NCBI GenBank assembly: GCA_001701295.1
Contig: DAAV01000086.1
Location: forward strand, 22,939-30,875
DNA length: 7,937 nt
From: Bacteroidales bacterium H10
GTDB lineage: Bacteria > Bacteroidota > Bacteroidia > Bacteroidales > Muribaculaceae
Reading direction: 5' to 3'
The notes under the pieces: model-generated
The model's database searches: none
What the model was told of the DNA's origin: nothing
What the model saw: the letters and a program-made list of their open reading frames with translations, nothing else
Program-made: the position numbers and the translations under genes
Part shown: positions 6,361-7,937 of the stretch, one piece after another
Position numbering within the stretch: position 1 is the stretch's first letter
Layout of the letters: every line of letters begins with the position of its first letter

Positions 6361-7418
6361 ATGACTCCATCGAGCCAGTCGGCTATGCGGCAAAGAGTTT
6401 CCTCCGACGGCGACTGTCCGAGACGGGCATACTCCGTCACCAGCCCGGATGATGTCTGCTGGAAAAGATGATTGTGATTTTCAAGTTCACACACCTCGAC
6501 AGCCGGATTCTGACTTTTTATGGTCAGGAGATTAGCCGGAATCACCTGAAGGTCTTTCGAACCGTTAAGCGCCAGCCAGGGGACACGCACTTTCCTGATA
6601 TCCTCTTCCGGATTATAACGGAGCATCTCTCTGTAAGACGGCGACAGCAACACCTCTGTCTGTCGTTCTATCTGCGACTGCACCTGAGGATATTTCATCA
6701 TCTCGCCCATAACCTCTCCCATCGCATCTCTGATAACGGGTCCGGCTTCCTCTGCCGGCATATCGGATTTCGCGATTGCCATCAGTCGTTTCTGCAACGC
6801 CTCGCCGGGCCACGCGCCGCTCATGGCCATCGACATAGCCCTGCATTGCGAGATTATAATTGAATCGCCCTCCCATGACGGCGCGGCAAGAGTCACGATA
6901 AAACGGCACGGCACATTTTCAGAGGCAAGACGATAGGCGGTCTGGCCTCCTTCGGAATGTCCTATCGCTCCGACCGGGACTTTACCTCCGAAACATGAGT
7001 CCAGAAAAGAGAGGCAACTCCGGGCATCGGAAATCAGATCCGCCCCCATTACCTGCGCGGGATCTCCTTCACTCCCGCCCACACCCCTGTCGTCCGTACG
7101 CAAAACCGCATATCCTCTCGACACAAGATAATCGGACAATACCTTGAACGGTCTGTGTCCGAACACTTCCTCATCACGGTTCTGCGATCCGCTGCCCGAA
7201 AGGAGAAGGACCGCACCTTTGGGCGCTACAGAATCAGGCCGGGCAAGTGTACCGCCGAGCGAAATCTTATCCGCACCGTTACGGACAACGACTTCCGATT
7301 CTTTCGCCAAAATGATTCCTGAGACGGCAATCATACATAATAAGACAAGACAAAAACTTCTCTTCAGAAAACTTCTCCAAACATGCGGGATAACATGAGC
7401 TGCCGACATAATCATCAT
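6351..7418 (-). CDS. Exported alpha/beta hydrolase (probable serine esterase)
   Basis: This 355-residue protein has an N-terminal signal sequence: basic residues at 15-20, a hydrophobic core at about 21-37, and likely cleavage near Ala38 or membrane anchoring. A cysteine at 28 lies within the core, but I do not see a clean lipobox. The mature part has the alpha/beta hydrolase features: LLLSGSGSQNRDE (71-83) as the oxyanion-hole strand, TDDRGVGGSEG (108-118), the nucleophile elbow GHSEGG (153-158, Ser155), the acid in LNGSKD (284-289, Asp289), and the histidine in NHNHLF (314-319, probably His317). A helical lid appears inserted at about 185-270. The substrate is unknown; esters of sugars, lipids or xenobiotics are all possible. 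Starts at the second or fourth residue (also Met) would fit the short leader after the -7 box equally well. It is convergent with recO and divergent from the B12 riboswitch. Confidence 0.88.
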   Translation of the reverse strand: MMIMSAAHVIPHVWRSFLKRSFCLVLLCMIAVSGIILAKESEVVVRNGADKISLGGTLARPDSVAPKGAVLLLSGSGSQNRDEEVFGHRPFKVLSDYLVSRGYAVLRTDDRGVGGSEGDPAQVMGADLISDARSCLSFLDSCFGGKVPVGAIGHSEGGQTAYRLASENVPCRFIVTLAAPSWEGDSIIISQCRAMSMAMSGAWPGEALQKRLMAIAKSDMPAEEAGPVIRDAMGEVMGEMMKYPQVQSQIERQTEVLLSPSYREMLRYNPEEDIRKVRVPWLALNGSKDLQVIPANLLTIKSQNPAVEVCELENHNHLFQQTSSGLVTEYARLGQSPSEETLCRIADWLDGVIKN

Positions 7419-7436
7419 AATTTTATATTACTCCGG

Positions 7437-7444
7437 CAAAGATA
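7437..7444 (-). promoter_or_regulatory. Probable promoter -7 box of the hydrolase gene
   Basis: Read on the minus strand this is TATCTTTG, an exact match to TAnnTTTG. The transcript would start near 7430, giving a leader of only about 12-20 nt depending on which of the clustered ATG codons (7418, 7415, 7409) is used. No clear -33 TTTG is seen at the right spacing. Confidence 0.5.
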
Positions 7445-7502
7445 ACAAATTTTCCTGCAACCGGTCAGCGAAAAGTTAAAAAGTTAAATTCGTATAAAGG
7501 AT

Positions 7503-7533
7503 TTTGGAAGTTCGATTAAATAGATTATCTTTG
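7503..7533 (+). promoter_or_regulatory. Promoter of the cobalamin riboswitch transcript
   Basis: TTTG (7503-7506) is followed after exactly 19 nt by TATCTTTG (7526-7533), a full match to the Bacteroidetes promoter consensus. Transcription should begin near 7536-7540, right at the 5' strand of riboswitch helix P1. Confidence 0.8.
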
Positions 7534-7535
7534 CA

Positions 7536-7744
7536 GGCGAAATGGTTTCCGGCTCCATGAGAGGAGCGAAGGAATCAAAAGGGAATCCGGTGAGAATCCG
7601 GAACAGTACCCGCTGCTGTAAGTCCTCGGGAAATGTCGGCGACACATGCCGTCAGATCCCCATACAGCGTCGCAAGGCCATTGGGACACCAACACCCGAG
7701 AAGGCGCGGCGCCATGGACAAGTCAGAAGACCTGCCGTTTCGCC
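7536..7744 (+). promoter_or_regulatory. Cobalamin (vitamin B12) riboswitch aptamer
   Basis: The aptamer binds adenosyl- or another cobalamin and normally represses the downstream gene. Closing helix P1 is visible as GGCGAAA (7536-7542) with TTTCGCC (7738-7744). Helix P2 is GCTCC (7552-7556) with GGAGC (7563-7567). The conserved core follows: AATCAAAAGGGAATCCGGTG (7573-7592), then ACCCGCTGCTGTAAGTC, the GGCCATTGGGAC segment, CCGAGAAGGCG, and the B12 box AGTCAGAAGACCTGCC (7721-7736). The aptamer appears complete and unmutated at the conserved positions I can check. Ligand subtype cannot be told by eye. It begins essentially at the predicted transcription start, so no upstream leader is expected. 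Confidence 0.95.
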
Positions 7745-7786
7745 ATAGATGAAGACGCCTACGGGACAATGGGCAGCACTCGGCAG

Positions 7787-7844
7787 TTTACCGCAAGGTA
7801 ATCGGCAACGGTCATATGTTCATGACGCTCACGCGTCTGTGAAC
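7787..7844 (+). other. Riboswitch expression-platform hairpins
   Basis: Between the aptamer and the terminator are two predicted hairpins. TTACC (7788-7792) pairs with GGTAA (7797-7801) around the GNRA loop GCAA. GTTCA-T-GACGC (7818-7828) pairs with GCGTC-TG-TGAAC (7833-7844) around the loop TCAC, 10 bp with a small internal loop. Positions 7834-7841 of the second hairpin can instead pair with 7878-7885 inside the terminator, so this element could decide between termination and read-through (inference). Confidence 0.5.
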
Positions 7845-7854
7845 GCGCCATAAC

Positions 7855-7898
7855 TCCCGTCGACGTATCCCCGGATGCGCAGACGGGATTATTTTTTT
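7855..7898 (+). terminator. Intrinsic terminator of the cobalamin riboswitch
   Basis: TCCCGTC (7855-7861) pairs with GACGGGA (7882-7888). After a 2x2 internal loop, CGTATC (7864-7869) pairs with GATGCG (7874-7879, one G-U pair) around the loop CCCG. The stem ends in TTATTTTTTT (7889-7898). It stands between the aptamer and the next start codon, as expected for transcriptional attenuation. Confidence 0.8.
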
Positions 7899-7913
7899 GC
7901 GCTACCGAACGAT

Positions 7914-7937
7914 ATGACCTACCGAAAGATCCTGACT
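7914..7937 (+). CDS. Possible start of the B12-controlled gene (first 8 codons only)
   Basis: An ATG at 7914, 15 nt after the T run of the riboswitch terminator, opens a frame reading MTYRKILT to the window edge. The position is right for the regulated gene, and a basic start followed by hydrophobic residues would suit a signal peptide. In Bacteroidetes such genes are often BtuB-type TonB-dependent receptors, B12 transport or cobamide synthesis genes, or B12-independent enzymes. Nothing in eight codons allows a choice, and the true start could lie further right. Confidence 0.35.

Noticed and set aside
7573..7603. Direct repeat GAATCCGG within 15 bp
   Set aside because: Both copies belong to the conserved core of the cobalamin aptamer and are not a separate repeat element.
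7542..7769. Short open frames on both strands at 7542-7769
   Set aside because: The sequence is explained by the conserved structure of the cobalamin riboswitch.

Overview
The window looks like chromosomal DNA from a Bacteroidales bacterium, and the family Muribaculaceae is a reasonable guess. The evidence is: promoters that fit the Bacteroidetes primary-sigma consensus (TTTG at -33, TAnnTTTG at -7), starts without Shine-Dalgarno sequences, a DUF2851 gene (a family I know mainly from Bacteroidetes), a divergent Bacteroidetes-type PAP2 protein, and an IspG that appears to be the long form. The assignment below phylum or order level is inference. I see no mobile elements, CRISPR arrays, tRNAs or rRNAs.

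Region 1 (1-2923, minus strand): a probable operon read right to left. It starts with an RluA-type pseudouridine synthase, followed after 6 nt by a divergent PAP2-type membrane protein, followed after 27 nt by ispG of the MEP isoprenoid pathway, which runs off the left edge. A strong -7 box and a pair of tandem palindromic repeats precede the first gene.

Region 2 (2962-4744): a DUF2851 gene on the minus strand with a textbook promoter (TTTG-N19-TAAATTTG), then a 475-bp intergenic region. That region also carries, on the plus strand, a -7 box followed by a strong terminator hairpin. This is either a roughly 70-nt small RNA or an attenuated leader of the rubrerythrin gene.

Region 3 (4745-6343, plus strand): rubrerythrin (peroxide reduction), its probable terminator, and recO (recombinational repair). 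RecO converges on the next gene with only 7 nt between the stop codons.

Region 4 (6351-7418, minus strand): an exported or lipid-anchored alpha/beta hydrolase.

Region 5 (7503-7937, plus strand): a consensus promoter, a complete cobalamin (B12) riboswitch starting almost at the transcription start, a structured expression platform ending in a strong intrinsic terminator, and the first codons of the controlled gene at the right edge. The platform contains a possible antiterminator pairing that excludes both flanking hairpins. The gene it controls lies outside the window.

Most of the window is housekeeping. The parts most worth a second look are the B12 riboswitch platform, the putative small RNA or attenuator before rubrerythrin, the tandem palindromes before the pseudouridine synthase gene, and the nuclease-like residue pattern of the DUF2851 protein. 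I found no clear evidence of a wholly new multi-gene system.
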